In this document: piece by piece, positions 35,604 through 45,052 of the stretch
How positions within the stretch are numbered: the first letter of the stretch is position 1
How the letters are laid out: each line of letters starts with the position of its first letter
Assembly: GCF_014650955.1 (NCBI RefSeq)
Contig: NZ_BMVY01000018.1
Location: 62,001-126,000 of the forward strand
Origin: Streptomyces tauricus
GTDB taxonomy: Bacteria; Actinomycetota; Actinomycetes; Streptomycetales; Streptomycetaceae
Reading direction: 5' to 3'
DNA length: 64,000 nt
Program-made: the position numbers and the translations under genes
Notes under the pieces: generated by a model
The model's database searches: none
What the model saw: only the letters and a program-made list of their open reading frames with translations
What the model was told of the DNA's origin: nothing

Positions 35604-36056
35604 GAAGTCCTGACGGAATGATCTTCGTGTGCCAAGGTGGAGGGGCGGGTGACCTCGTTCCCCAGCGCCTGACACTCAAGACGAGGCCAACGGGCACGCT
35701 GCGCCAGCCCGCCCGCCCCTGGGAGGTATCCCGGCAGGAGGGCGACCCGAAGACGTCCCCGGCCATCACCGCGCTCCGGGATGCCCTACAGGCGGCCCGC
35801 GCGGCCCGCCCCACGGCATCTTCGACGGACGGCCCCACACCACCGTCCTCGAACCGCAGACCTGCGCGCAGCGCGCCACAGTGATCCTGGCGCGCTTCAC
35901 TGTGGACACCTGGCGGCGCCTGGTCCCGATGGCCGACCCCGCCCCGAAGCAGCGCCATCCCCAGCCGGGCCACTTCAACGTCGTCCAGCAGAGCGACGCC
36001 CATGAGAGGCAGGCGGTCCGGATGACCGACGCCGACGTCGTCAGCCGACCCAGGGG
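35604..36056. other. 453-base stretch without a recognised gene
   Basis: Frames on both strands are open but show no domain I recognise. A plus-strand stretch with ATVILARFTVDTWRRLVPMA reads like coding sequence from a lost gene. Confidence 0.3.
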
Positions 36057-36200
36057 CTGTCCCGTAAATGATCTGCGATGTGGTCGGCGTTCGGCCGACC
36101 GTGGGCCTTCCCTCTCGTCCGGCGAGGCCCAGGCGTACACGGGCAATGCCCAGCGACGCGTTCGGGGCACCGGTCCTTTCGCGGTCACCAACCGCAGGAT
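36057..36200 (-). mobile_element. IS5-family element end with transposase C-terminal remnant
   Basis: The minus strand reads NASLGIARVRLGLAGREGRP, matching the end of IS5-family transposases seen intact in part at 39.4, 43.3 and 45.8 kb (GIARLHNLALAG). The terminus GGCTGTCCCGTAAATGATCT just left of it matches the ends near 43.3 kb. Only the end of the element is left. Confidence 0.5.
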
Positions 36201-36316
36201 GACTCAGCCCCACCAAGAGGGGAAGACGTCCTCGGCCCGGCCGGTGCGAGTTCGATGCAAGGGATGCGCCCCGCTGGATTTCGCGGCGCGGGCCTATGGC
36301 CTCCGTCGAGGGTGTA

Positions 36317-37123
36317 TCAGGTTCGCAGGCCTCCGGAGGCGGTGAGACGCTCTCCGGTGACCCATGCGGCCTCGTCGGAGGCGAAGAAGACCGCCACCTG
36401 TGCCAGATCTCTGGGCTGGCCGATACGGCCCAGTGGAGTGCGATCGATCATGCCCGTCTCGGCGTCGCTGCCGATGAAGCCGACCGCGTGGATACCCTCT
36501 GTCTCAACACCGCCTGGAGCCAGGGTGTTCACCCGGATACCGCGAGGGCCGAGCTCGGCGGCCAAGACGCGTGTCAAGGCGTCGATGGCCCCCTTCGTCG
36601 CGGCATACACCGCCATTCCCGGTACCGCGCGGGCGCTGTCCAGCGATCCGATGTTGATGATGGACCCACCGTCGGGCCCGAAGTACTTGAGAGCCTCTTG
36701 GATCGTACGGATCGGCCCGGTCAGGTTGACCGACAGCTGACGGTCGATCTCTTGCTGCGTGACGCTCTCCAGCGGCTGTGGGTAGTACACACCGGCATTG
36801 TTGACGAGAATGTCGAAGCGGCCGTAAGCATCCATGGTCTTGGCGAAGAGGCGTTCGACGTCCGCCGGCACCGATACATCCCCCTGCGCGGCGATTGCGC
36901 TCGCTCCTCGATCCTGGATGTCCCGCACCACTCGCTCGGCGTCAGCAGGGCTGGAGGCATAGTTGACCACGACCGACGCTCCGGCCGCAGCGAACTCCCG
37001 CGCGATACCCGCCCCGATGCCCTTGGACGCGCCCGTGACGAGCGCGACCTTTCCCGCCAGTCTCGCGTCGGCGTTCCTTCGCGGCGCTGCATCACCGTGG
37101 CGAACCCCTGGCCTACTTGCCAT
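36317..37123 (-). CDS. short-chain dehydrogenase/reductase
   Basis: A 268-residue classical SDR: cofactor motif TGASKGIGAGIA near residue 30, NNAG in ILVNNAGVYY, catalytic Ser in IINIGSLDS and YxxxK in YAATKGA, then a C-terminal ERLTASGG. An acidic position is not evident after the second strand, so NADPH use is likely. Start ATG 37123 has AGGAG eight bases upstream. It lies 126 bases after another SDR on the same strand and both are next to a divergent LysR gene, so they are probably one regulated unit. The substrate is unknown. Confidence 0.9.
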   Translation of the reverse strand: MASRPGVRHGDAAPRRNADARLAGKVALVTGASKGIGAGIAREFAAAGASVVVNYASSPADAERVVRDIQDRGASAIAAQGDVSVPADVERLFAKTMDAYGRFDILVNNAGVYYPQPLESVTQQEIDRQLSVNLTGPIRTIQEALKYFGPDGGSIINIGSLDSARAVPGMAVYAATKGAIDALTRVLAAELGPRGIRVNTLAPGGVETEGIHAVGFIGSDAETGMIDRTPLGRIGQPRDLAQVAVFFASDEAAWVTGERLTASGGLRT

Positions 37124-37249
37124 GCTTGTTGCTCCTGTCCATTGAGCGGATCACGGGTGGTGGCACGAGTCCTCGGTGCTGCCCGGGCAGAGGCAAACTG
37201 GTTACGGGCAGCCTCGCGCGCCCCTGATATGGGATGTGCGTGGCGATGG

Positions 37250-37999
37250 TCATACCTGCCCCATGCCGCCGTCGACGCAGAGTTCGGCCCCTGTCATGAA
37301 GCTGCTCTCGTCCGAGGCGAGGAACAGCGCCGCACTGGCGAGTTCCTCGGGGCGCCCGAGGCGTCCCAGGGGAACGTGTGCGGCCATCCCGGCTCGCAGG
37401 ACCGCCGGGTCCTGCCCGAAGTACTCGGCCTGCCCGTCGATGATGGCTGTGTCGAACGGTCCTGGGGTCAGCACGTTGACCCGAAGGCCGCGGTCGCCGA
37501 ACTCGGCCGCCCATACGCGCGCGTAGGAGCGCACTGCTGCCTTCGCGGCGCTGTAGGCAGTGGATCCGGGGAGACCCTTGAAGCCCTGGATCGAGCCCAC
37601 CAGAATGATCGAGCCGCCGACCGGCATGAGGGGGAGCGCCGTCTGGACGGTGAACATCGTCCCGCGCGCGTTGATGCCGAACGTGCGCTCGAAGTGAGCC
37701 TCGGTCACGTCGCCGAAGTCAACCCGCTCGATCATGCCCGCGTTGGCGACGAGCACGTCAAGGCGCCCCCGGTCCCTGCGGATCGTCTCGATCAGACCGT
37801 CGAGATCGCTCGACGAGGTGGAGTCGGCGGCGACCGCCGTGACACGGCCTGCGATGGAAGCCACCGCGTCGTCGAGGACTTCCTTTCGCCGCCCCGTGAT
37901 GTAGACGTGGGCACCTTCGGCAGCGAACCTCTCGGCGATCGCCAGGCCGAGGCCTGCTCCTCCGCCCGTGACCAGGGCGACCTTGTCGGCGAGACGCAT
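37250..37999 (-). CDS. short-chain dehydrogenase/reductase
   Basis: A 249-residue SDR with TGGGAGLGLAIAERFAAEG, a following Arg pair (ITGRRKEVL) that favours NADPH, VLVANAGMIE, catalytic Ser in ILVGSIQGF and YSAAK. The ATG at 37999 follows AGGAGAAA; GTG 38023 would add eight residues. The closest relatives in memory are 3-oxoacyl-ACP reductase-like SDRs. It is divergent from the LysR gene at 38129, the common layout for a regulator and its target. Confidence 0.9.
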   Translation of the reverse strand: MRLADKVALVTGGGAGLGLAIAERFAAEGAHVYITGRRKEVLDDAVASIAGRVTAVAADSTSSSDLDGLIETIRRDRGRLDVLVANAGMIERVDFGDVTEAHFERTFGINARGTMFTVQTALPLMPVGGSIILVGSIQGFKGLPGSTAYSAAKAAVRSYARVWAAEFGDRGLRVNVLTPGPFDTAIIDGQAEYFGQDPAVLRAGMAAHVPLGRLGRPEELASAALFLASDESSFMTGAELCVDGGMGQV

Positions 38000-38095
38000 T
38001 TTCTCTCCTTCACGTCGGTACACACATGCCGCTTGCGGTCCAGAAGGTAGTCATGCGCCAGGCATAGGCGCAAAGAGCCTCTTGGTATGTTCCCT

Positions 38096-38110
38096 ATAGG
38101 AAGCTTCTAT
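38096..38110. promoter_or_regulatory. LysR-type T-N11-A site
   Basis: ATAGGAAGCTTCTAT has ATAG and CTAT as inverted ends and fits the T-N11-A pattern of LysR-type boxes. It lies 18 bases before the LysR start and about 100 bases before the divergent SDR start. Confidence 0.45.
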
Positions 38111-38128
38111 GTGACGAGGCGGTGCTGA

Positions 38129-39001
38129 ATGAACGTGCGGCAGTACGAGTACGCGCTGGCTGTGGCCGAGGAGGGCAGCATCACGGTGGCGGCCGAGCGT
38201 CTGGGATTGACCCAGCCCTCTCTGTCTCAACAGATCGGCGCCTTGGAGAAGCAGGTTGGAGTGCGTCTGTTCACGCGGACCCGGCAGGGAATGACGCCGA
38301 CGGTGGCGGGGCGGGCCTTCCTCGCGGAGGCAGAGATCGCCACCACCGCCTCCCGGCGCGCGTTCAGCGCGGCCCGCGCCGCCGACGGTGACCTGACAGG
38401 CGAGATGATCATCGCTGTCCACATGGGGCTCGGGACCCGCCAGCTCCCTCGCGCGCTCGGCGAGCTACGCCGTCGACACCCGCACCTGCAGGTCACGATC
38501 CACGAGGAACCCGATCCCGCGGACATGGAGCGGCTCGCACGCCAGGGCACCCTCGACATGCTCCTGGTGCACGACGTTCCACCGGGATGCACCTTCGACA
38601 TCCACACGCTCGGTACGGAGTCGTACGTCGCCGTCCTACCGCAAGACCACCCGCTCCTTCGCCGGCACGAGCCGCTCCTCCTCCAAGACCTCGCCGCCGA
38701 GGGGTGGGTGCGCTATAAACGCACCAGCAAACTCGACGAATATCTGGCCGGCCTGCTCTCCGACCACGGGCTCGCTCCCTCAACGGTCGGCCGGGCCTCG
38801 CAGATCTCGACCGCGGTGAGGCTCGCCTCGGAAGGCCTGGGCGTTACCATCGCGCCGTCGTCCGCCGTCCCCGACGGCTTCGAACGGCTGACCCGCCCCC
38901 TGCACCCCGCCCTCTCGGCACCGGTGATAGCGGGCGTGCGGCGCACTCCGGGCCGGGCGGAGAGCGCGTTGCTGGACCAGCTGAACCGGCAACACTGGTA
39001 G
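38129..39001 (+). CDS. LysR-family transcriptional regulator
   Basis: A 290-residue regulator: N-terminal winged helix (YALAVAEEGSITVAAERLGL, QPSLSQQIGALEKQ, LFTRTRQGM) and a C-terminal periplasmic-binding-like effector domain (EMIIAVHMGLGTRQLP; SEGLGVTIAPSSAV). Start ATG 38129 matches the family. It is divergent from two SDR genes and a LysR-type box lies between, so it most likely activates them in response to their substrate. Confidence 0.92.
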   Translation: MNVRQYEYALAVAEEGSITVAAERLGLTQPSLSQQIGALEKQVGVRLFTRTRQGMTPTVAGRAFLAEAEIATTASRRAFSAARAADGDLTGEMIIAVHMGLGTRQLPRALGELRRRHPHLQVTIHEEPDPADMERLARQGTLDMLLVHDVPPGCTFDIHTLGTESYVAVLPQDHPLLRRHEPLLLQDLAAEGWVRYKRTSKLDEYLAGLLSDHGLAPSTVGRASQISTAVRLASEGLGVTIAPSSAVPDGFERLTRPLHPALSAPVIAGVRRTPGRAESALLDQLNRQHW

Positions 39002-39380
39002 CAACGACTTCATCAGCTGGCGACGCCTGTCCATCGCGGCTCTATGCCCCGGCTTCTCGGCTATGAGCACTCCGTTTTCTCGATGCCGATCACGTGTGAG
39101 TACACGATTTGCTCGACCAGTTCATCGAAGTGGTCAGTGCGTTCTGGCCGTAGGATCCTCCGGTGTCACCCGCGCTGCCGGCGAACCTCCGGCCAGGCAA
39201 CGGGCGACCATCGCTTTTGCGAGGTCGCCCTTGGTGGCGAACTCCCGCAGGTCAGGAATCTTCGCGGCCCGGCAGCGATCCCCGATCTCCGGTCCATGCC
39301 TTGGTCAGGTACAACTCCCTGCCCCAATAGGACGGCGGCGGTTACCCGACACCGAGGAGCCGTTGCATGGCCCGTCACCG
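39002..39380. other. 379-base stretch without a recognised gene
   Basis: A minus-strand segment reads ERTDHFDELVEQIVYSHVIG, which looks like coding sequence, but I cannot place it. The rest shows no domain. It borders an IS5 fragment and may be IS-adjacent debris. Confidence 0.3.
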
Positions 39381-39815
39381 CTAGAGGTTGTCCCGAGTAT
39401 GTGGTGAGCGCTGTCCGGTAAGGGCCATGTTGTGAAGGCGTGCGATGCCGAGGATGGCCTGGTGAACGCCGCTGCCCTTGAGGCAGCAGTCCCGCAGGAT
39501 CTTCCAGATTTTCAGGCGGGACAGGGCGTGCTCGACGCGGGAGTGGGCCTCGCGGTGGATCTTGTTCTCGGCTTCCTGCTGCGGGTTCAGGGCTTCCTGC
39601 CCGCGTCGTCGACGGTGAGGAATGAGCAGACCGGTGCCTTGGTAGCCGCCATCGGCGATCACCGGGACGCCTCGGCAGGCGATGTCGACACCTGACTCGG
39701 TGAAGGTCCGGCAGTCGCTGCGGCTGCCGGGCAGGGGAGCACCGACGGCCACGATGAGGCGGCTGTTGGTGTCGATGACGACCTGCAGGTTCGTCGAGTA
39801 GCGGTAGCTCTCCCG
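39381..39815 (-). mobile_element. IS5-family (DDE_Tnp_4-type) transposase, C-terminal part
   Basis: The minus-strand frame reads YRYSTNLQVVIDTNSRLIVA, APLPGSRSDCRTF, VIADGGYQGTGLLIPHRRR, SRVEHALSRLKIWKILRDC and ILGIARLHNMALTG. This is the larger part of a DDE transposase lacking its N terminus. At about 39815 it abuts the integrase remnant, so it probably inserted there or recombined. Confidence 0.75.
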
Positions 39816-39829
39816 GCAGCCGCTGGACC

Positions 39830-40856
39830 TCCCACAGACTCATGCCGCGCTCGTAGTGGTGGGTCGCGCACGCGTGGCGCAGCAGATGCGGGAACAGGTT
39901 GGTGACCGGCCCCGGCGGATACAGGCGCCCGGCCGCCTTCAGCACGCAGCAGAACGTGGCGGGCACGATCGCCGGCGCGATCGGCATGCTCAGATCCGCG
40001 ACCATCGAGGGCAGCCGCTCGGAAGGGAACAGGGGCGCCAGCGGGTGTTCGGGATCGTCGCGGAACTGGCCGCGCACGTCCTCGATGTACCACCACAAAA
40101 GCTCGCGTCCCTGCTCGAACATGAAACGCCTCCCGCGGGCCCGAGCCGCGAGCACCCTTGCCCTGCCCCACGAAGCGGCCCCACTGACCGGCTTCCCAGT
40201 GCACGTCGGCCATGCCCACGCCGCACAGCTCGGCCGCCCGCACCCGGGACAGGTAGGCGAGCTTCGTCATCACATAGTCCCGGCAGGCCACCGCCCACTT
40301 ACGGGCCTGCGGCAGCGCATCACGCCACCCGCCGAAGAACTCTCGCATCGCCAGCTGGGACGGCGGGATCCTCAGCCCGAAGTCCCCGCGGTGCCGGGGC
40401 TTGTTGAACGTATCGACTGGGCGACTCCAGCCGCGCTCCGAAGCGGCGCGCGATCTCACCGGCGAAACGCTGTTCGAGGAAGGTGCAGTACCCGTCGATG
40501 TTGTTGATCTTTGTGCGGACGGTGCCCCGAACTCGTTTGCCGGGGCCCGCGAAGTAGTGGTCGACGTGGCGGGATGTCAGTTCCCAGAGCACCAGGTCGT
40601 AGTGATCGCAGATCTCGGTCACCGGTTTCACCAGCTGATCGATCGACGACGGCATCAGCGCCTCGGCATGTCGTGCCCACTGGTACTCGGCCAGCGTGTC
40701 GAAGAAGTACGCCCGTTGATCCGCCGCACCACGGCCACCGGCTCGCTGCGACTGCAGCGTCAGCACTTCGGCCACGCCATGCACCGCCGAAAGCTTCTCC
40801 ACGGGCGGATCAGCAGCAGGCAGGACTACGAGGCGCGGGGTTCCCGATTCCTCCAC
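39830..40856 (-). pseudogene. tyrosine recombinase/integrase, frameshifted and truncated
   Basis: From GTG 40856 on the minus strand: a core-binding part (WARHAEALMPSSIDQLVKPV, TINNIDGYC-like region), then after a frameshift near 40420 YVMTKLAYLSRVRAAELCGV, and after another near 40150 the active-site block HLLRHACATHHYERGMSLWE. The catalytic Tyr region is replaced by the IS5 fragment. It is probably the integrase of an old integrated element. Confidence 0.65.
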
Positions 40857-40999
40857 AGCAACGCGGATTACGAGCGTTACTGGCAGAATCTGGGAGTAAC
40901 CGCTGAAATCTCATACGCTTGCGGTCCCTCGACCATGGGTCTGCGACCTGCTGACATGCTCCCCGAGGCTCCGCAGAGGCCCGTCAGGAACCCGTGCAC

Positions 41000-41270
41000 G
41001 ATCCGGTGACGAAGTAGGCCGGCCGCTCCTCCGCTGCGTGGGCTGTGTCGGCACCGCGCCGGGTGAGCCGGTTCTGCAACCGCTCGAACGCGAGGCGGCC
41101 CGCGGTGTCCCGTACGACCAGTTCGCCGTCCAGCGTGGTCGCGTCCGGCAACTGCGCGCCCCCGGCCGCCACCTCCGGACATGCGGCTGCCCTCTCGGTA
41201 CCGCGCCTGGAACACAGCACCACCCGGCCCGCGCCGACGCGGACCATCGCCCGGAATCCTTCCCACTTCG
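41000..41270 (-). pseudogene. ATP-dependent DNA ligase, N-terminal fragment
   Basis: The minus strand reads VRVGAGRVVLCSRRGTE, AQLPDATTLDGELVV and LAFERLQNRLTRRGADTAHA, the region after the adenylated Lys of actinobacterial ATP-dependent ligases. The KWDG motif itself is not visible in frame. It overlaps the 11.8-kb fragment in homology, so at least two ligase copies decayed in this window. Confidence 0.6.
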
Positions 41271-41508
41271 GTTATGCGCTGTTGAGCTGTCCGCAGGGCA
41301 TCGTCCGCCGTCATGTCGATCACAGGCGCCGACCGGATCACCATCAACTCTCGGCCGAGATCCCTGCGCCCCCGGCCCACGATCGGCAAGGACGCACGGC
41401 GAGCCCTGTAGAGGCCCGTGCGGAACAGGTCTTCTGCGGCAGATCACCGCATCCACCACCTGCCGGAGCTCCGGCGCAGACGACCGGCACCGGAGCCTCC
41501 TGGACGGG

Positions 41509-41907
41509 TCAGTACGCGGCGACTCCCTGGACGCCGGTGCTGCTGAACAGCAGCCAGAAATTGGTGCCGTCCCTGACGTCGGTGGCGGCCAGCCCCCAGG
41601 TGTTGGCATAGACCGTGCGCCAGCCGTTGCAGTAAGGGTCGCCGTTGGTGGGGTCGAAACAGGTCCGCACACTGACCGTCGTGGTCATCTTGACGTTGAT
41701 GTCGTTGCAGTAGGACGTGGTGTACGTGGAACTGTAGGGAGGCCAGTGGCCGTTGGGGTCGGTGCCGTTGATGCTGTGACTGTGGTCGTAGCAGGCCAGT
41801 GCCTTGGCGGGTGCCGCAGCAGCCGGCGTGGCGGTTGCGGTGGTCAGCCCACCAACCGACAAGACGGCGACCGCCAGCACTCCCATGGTGCGCAAACGAG
41901 CACGCAT
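41509..41907 (-). CDS. secreted small protein with disulfide-type cysteines
   Basis: A 132-residue protein with a standard Sec signal peptide (MRARLRTMGVLAVAVLSVGG, cleavage near AAAAPA). The mature part has four Cys (YDHSHS flanked by C; SYCND; RTCFD; YCNGW) and many Thr/Ser/Asn/Tyr, as in small secreted Streptomyces proteins. A strong GGGAGGGAGAAGG lies just upstream of ATG 41907. I recognise no family. It is divergent from the HTH regulator gene at 42039, which might control it. Confidence 0.75.
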   Translation of the reverse strand: MRARLRTMGVLAVAVLSVGGLTTATATPAAAAPAKALACYDHSHSINGTDPNGHWPPYSSTYTTSYCNDINVKMTTTVSVRTCFDPTNGDPYCNGWRTVYANTWGLAATDVRDGTNFWLLFSSTGVQGVAAY

Positions 41908-42038
41908 ACCTTCTCCCTCCCTTGGTGATCGGCAACATGCCGAGATCGACCCGAAACCAGCTTCCGGGCCCGCGCCGGTGCTGTCACCCTCGTTTGAACC
42001 AGGTGAAGAGTCGCAGGCAGCAGAGCCGAGGAGGAGGG

Positions 42039-43055
42039 ATGCTGCGCTTCCACTTCACGGCGCAGGACCTGGCCAGGACCCGGGTGGCGGCCGCACCGCA
42101 TCCGCTGTGGGAGATCGCCGTCAGTCTGCACCGATTCCAGACCCGTAAGGGACGCTGGGCCTACGCACACTGGTACCGGACTGCGTGCGGGCAACTGCGG
42201 GAGGCCGGCCTCGGCCCGATGGTGCACCAACTCCTTCTGCCGCTCTTCCCCCGCGCCAGCTACTTTCCCGATTTCCTCACTCCGGCCGAGGGCGCCGAAG
42301 GGTTGGAGGCGGGCCTGGACGCCGTGCTCGCAGCCCCTCCCCAGCGGGTGGCCCAGGAGACGAGAAGACTCGCCCGGACGATCCCGTCGCCGGACTGGGT
42401 GTCCAGGCTCACCGAGGGGGACATGCGCCGCCAGCTCGTCCAGGCGCTGCGCGCCTACCACCGCACCGTGATCGCCCCCCACGCAGACCACATCGCCGAA
42501 CGCCTGCAAGCCGAACGGATCCGCCACGCCCAGGCACTGCTCAACCTCGGCACCGAAGCCCTGCTCGGCAACCTCGCGCCCACCCTCCGCTGGCACCACC
42601 CGGTACTGGAGATCGCCACCTATCCACATCACCGGGACATTCACCTCAACGGCAGAGGACTGCTCCTCATCCCCTCCTACTTCTGCTGGAAGGACCCCAT
42701 CACCTTGGCCGACCCCGACCTCCCACCCGTGATCATGTACCCACTCCACCACGCACCCCAGCCAGCCCCGACCGCCAAGGGACAGCCCCTGCACGCCCTT
42801 CTCGGCCGAACCCGCGCCACCATCTTGCACGCCACTGCCACCGGAGCCACCACCACCGAAGCCGCCCGGCACGCCGGCGTCTCCACCGGAACCGCGACCC
42901 ACCACACCACCGCGCTCCGCAACGCCGGACTGATCAGCAGCCACCGCCACGCCAACACAGTCCTGCACGTCCTCACCCCGCTGGGCGCCGCCCTCCTCGC
43001 CGGCGTCGCGGACCCTGACCGCAACGCACGGCAACCTCGCATTGCCCAGACTTGA
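42039..43055 (+). CDS. winged-helix (ArsR-type) transcriptional regulator
   Basis: A 338-residue protein. It begins MLRFHFTAQDLARTRVA, has a helical central region, and ends with a winged helix-turn-helix (TTTEAARHAGVSTGTATHHT, LRNAGLISSHRH). This is a familiar Streptomyces group of long ArsR-like regulators. GAGGAGGG directly precedes ATG 42039; the frame is open from 41799 but that part overlaps the divergent secreted-protein gene. Effector and targets are unknown; the divergent secreted protein is a possible target. Confidence 0.85.
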   Translation: MLRFHFTAQDLARTRVAAAPHPLWEIAVSLHRFQTRKGRWAYAHWYRTACGQLREAGLGPMVHQLLLPLFPRASYFPDFLTPAEGAEGLEAGLDAVLAAPPQRVAQETRRLARTIPSPDWVSRLTEGDMRRQLVQALRAYHRTVIAPHADHIAERLQAERIRHAQALLNLGTEALLGNLAPTLRWHHPVLEIATYPHHRDIHLNGRGLLLIPSYFCWKDPITLADPDLPPVIMYPLHHAPQPAPTAKGQPLHALLGRTRATILHATATGATTTEAARHAGVSTGTATHHTTALRNAGLISSHRHANTVLHVLTPLGAALLAGVADPDRNARQPRIAQT

Positions 43056-43287
43056 AGCCGCCGGGATCGCACGTTGGAGATCAAGCGCCGCCCCGGACCG
43101 CCACGCGTACCCGACCCGGTCACCCTCCAGGGCCTCTCGCCAGCGTGGACAACACCTAGCCTCAGAACCTGAATCGAAAGGTGCTCACACGTAAGCGCTG
43201 GCCAGTGGGCGCTGCTGGTCTTTGCTCTCCAGCCGACACCGACATCGGGGGTCTTTGAGCCGGAGACGGCTTGATCTGCACTGTTAC

Positions 43288-43640
43288 TGAAGTGCTGTCC
43301 CGTAACTGATCTTCGATGAGGCGTGGACGACATCGACCGTCGTTCGGCCCGATCGTCCATCCGGCGAGGGCGAGGTTGTGCAGGCGGGCGATGCCGCTCA
43401 TGGCGTGGTGCACGCCGTCACCTCTGAGGCGGCAGTCGCGCAGTATCTTCCAGGACTTCATACGGGCGAAGACATCCTCGATGCGGCACGGGCCCCTTTG
43501 TGTAACTTGTTGTGTTCCTGCTTCCAGCCGGGGAGTTCCTCGCCTTTGCGGCGCCGGTGGGGCGTCACCAGGCCGGTGCCAGGGCAGCCACCATCGGCGA
43601 TCGTCGTGGTGTTGCCGATGGCCCAGGACAGCGGAACTCG
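43288..43640 (-). mobile_element. IS5-family element end with frameshifted transposase C terminus
   Basis: The terminus GCTGTCCCGTAACTGATCTT begins near 43292. The minus strand then reads GIARLHNLALAG, RIEDVFARMKSWKILRDCRL and, in another frame, TTTIADGGCPGTGLVTPHRR. A second, inverted terminus is near 44640-44660, with unrelated genes between, so the element is broken. Confidence 0.65.
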
Positions 43641-43659
43641 AGACGACCACCGCGGACTC

Positions 43660-43925
43660 TCGGCCCGGCGGCGACCCCTGCGGGTCTGGCTCAACCCGGA
43701 ACACGCGCGACACCTGCTCCAGCTCGGCTACGAGCTGTGCTGGGCCACCACGTGGATGGACGAAGCCAACCAGTGGATCACCCCGGTGCTCGGCCTTCCC
43801 GAACTGCCCTTCGTCGACTTCGGCGCCGCCTTGTTTCATAGAACACCCCGACGGGGTCCACTGGAAGACCGGCCCCCGGGGGACTACGCCGACGGCCGCC
43901 CCTTCGCCTGGTTGTCACAAGCAAG
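43660..43925 (+). pseudogene. HAD-like hydrolase fragment
   Basis: The plus strand reads RRPLRVWLNPEHARHLLQLG, YELCWATTWMDEANQWITP and LPELPFVDFGAALF, and continues in another frame with HPDGVHWKTGP. This matches the middle of a HAD-like protein family I recall from Streptomyces. The N-terminal nucleophile motif and the C terminus are missing, and the left side abuts the IS5 remnant. Confidence 0.55.
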
Positions 43926-44113
43926 GCACGCGGCTTGCCTTGCCACACGTGCTCATTCGGCAACCCTTCTGTCACCAGAAGTGAAGATCGACAGCCTCTG
44001 GCTTCCCGAGACGACATGCGGCGTCACTTCACCACAACCGCGTCCTGCTCCTGTGCGTCCTACTACTGAGTGCCGGCAGAAGTCGGCTACCCCGGGGGAT
44101 CGGGACGCGAGTC

Positions 44114-44560
44114 ATGCAGAAGTACGCGATCGTCCAGCACATCACACGGTTCTTCCGGCCCCCGCGTGGTGCACCACGGCAGCCGCCCACATTCGCCCGG
44201 CAATTGGTGGCGCTCTGGCTGTTCGCGCTTGCCTTGGGGGCGGGGCTCATCGCGATCGGCTGGGACGCCGAGTTCGGCATGGCGCTGCTGCTCCTCTTTT
44301 ATGGCGACATCATCGACGGGGTGCGGTACCGCTGGACGGCCTCACTGGCAGCGGTAACAGTCCTATTGGCTGCCAGCCGGCTCACAGGAGCTGTTCTGCC
44401 CGGCTCCCTCAACGATGCCTGGGCGCACAGCGTGGGCTCGGCTGTCGGGATCACGCTCGGGTTGGCAGTGAGCGCCGCGATCACACGGCTTCCGGAACGC
44501 CAACCACATCGGCCTGCCGGGGGACACGACTCCGGGTTCAGCGGTCAAGACTCTCCGTAA
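44114..44560 (+). CDS. small integral membrane protein
   Basis: A 148-residue protein with four hydrophobic stretches (QLVALWLFALALGAGLIAIG, AEFGMALLLLFYGDII, SLAAVTVLLAASRLTGAVL, SAVGITLGLAVSAAI) and a short basic N terminus. No family is recognised. The ribosome binding site before ATG 44114 is weak. It is enclosed by IS5-type termini at about 43290 and 44650, so it may be cargo acquired with, or stranded inside, that element. Confidence 0.5.
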   Translation: MQKYAIVQHITRFFRPPRGAPRQPPTFARQLVALWLFALALGAGLIAIGWDAEFGMALLLLFYGDIIDGVRYRWTASLAAVTVLLAASRLTGAVLPGSLNDAWAHSVGSAVGITLGLAVSAAITRLPERQPHRPAGGHDSGFSGQDSP

Positions 44561-45052
44561 CGGGAGAGGGACCGCCGACCTCGGTGACAACAAGCTCGCC
44601 TTCGTGACACCTGTCGCGCTTCAGCTCAGCTCGGAGCCAAGATCTTTGCGGGACAGCCCTAACCTTGCAGCGGCCGCATCACCGACTGGGTTTCCTCATT
44701 TCCCACCCGAGTACGGGGCGGGGCGGGCATCCGCGGCACACAGCGGACGTGGCTCCTCCTCTTGTCGCGTTCGAAGCCTGACCGTGAGGAGAAGACATAT
44801 GAGGTCCTGCCGACACGGCCCTGCGCACTGCTCGCCAGCGCGGTCTCCGTACTGTTCGCCGTCATCTCCGCGGCGAGCCCTCCGCCTTGTCGCCCGTCGG
44901 GTGGGGGAGTCGAGGTGATCGTATGATTTCCACGACTCGCAACTGACCGCCCTGTACCTGGCCTGCTCCCGACTCCATCTGGATATGGAGGACAGCACGG
45001 GGCCGGCATCACCGAGCCCGTCGTCGTCCGTCACGGAGACGATTGGTCGTAC
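44561..45052. other. 492-base stretch holding an orphan IS5-type terminus
   Basis: GATCTTTGCGGGACAGCCCT at about 44641-44660 is, inverted, the IS5-type terminus seen at 43.3 kb and 36.05 kb. No gene is recognised in the rest. Confidence 0.4.
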
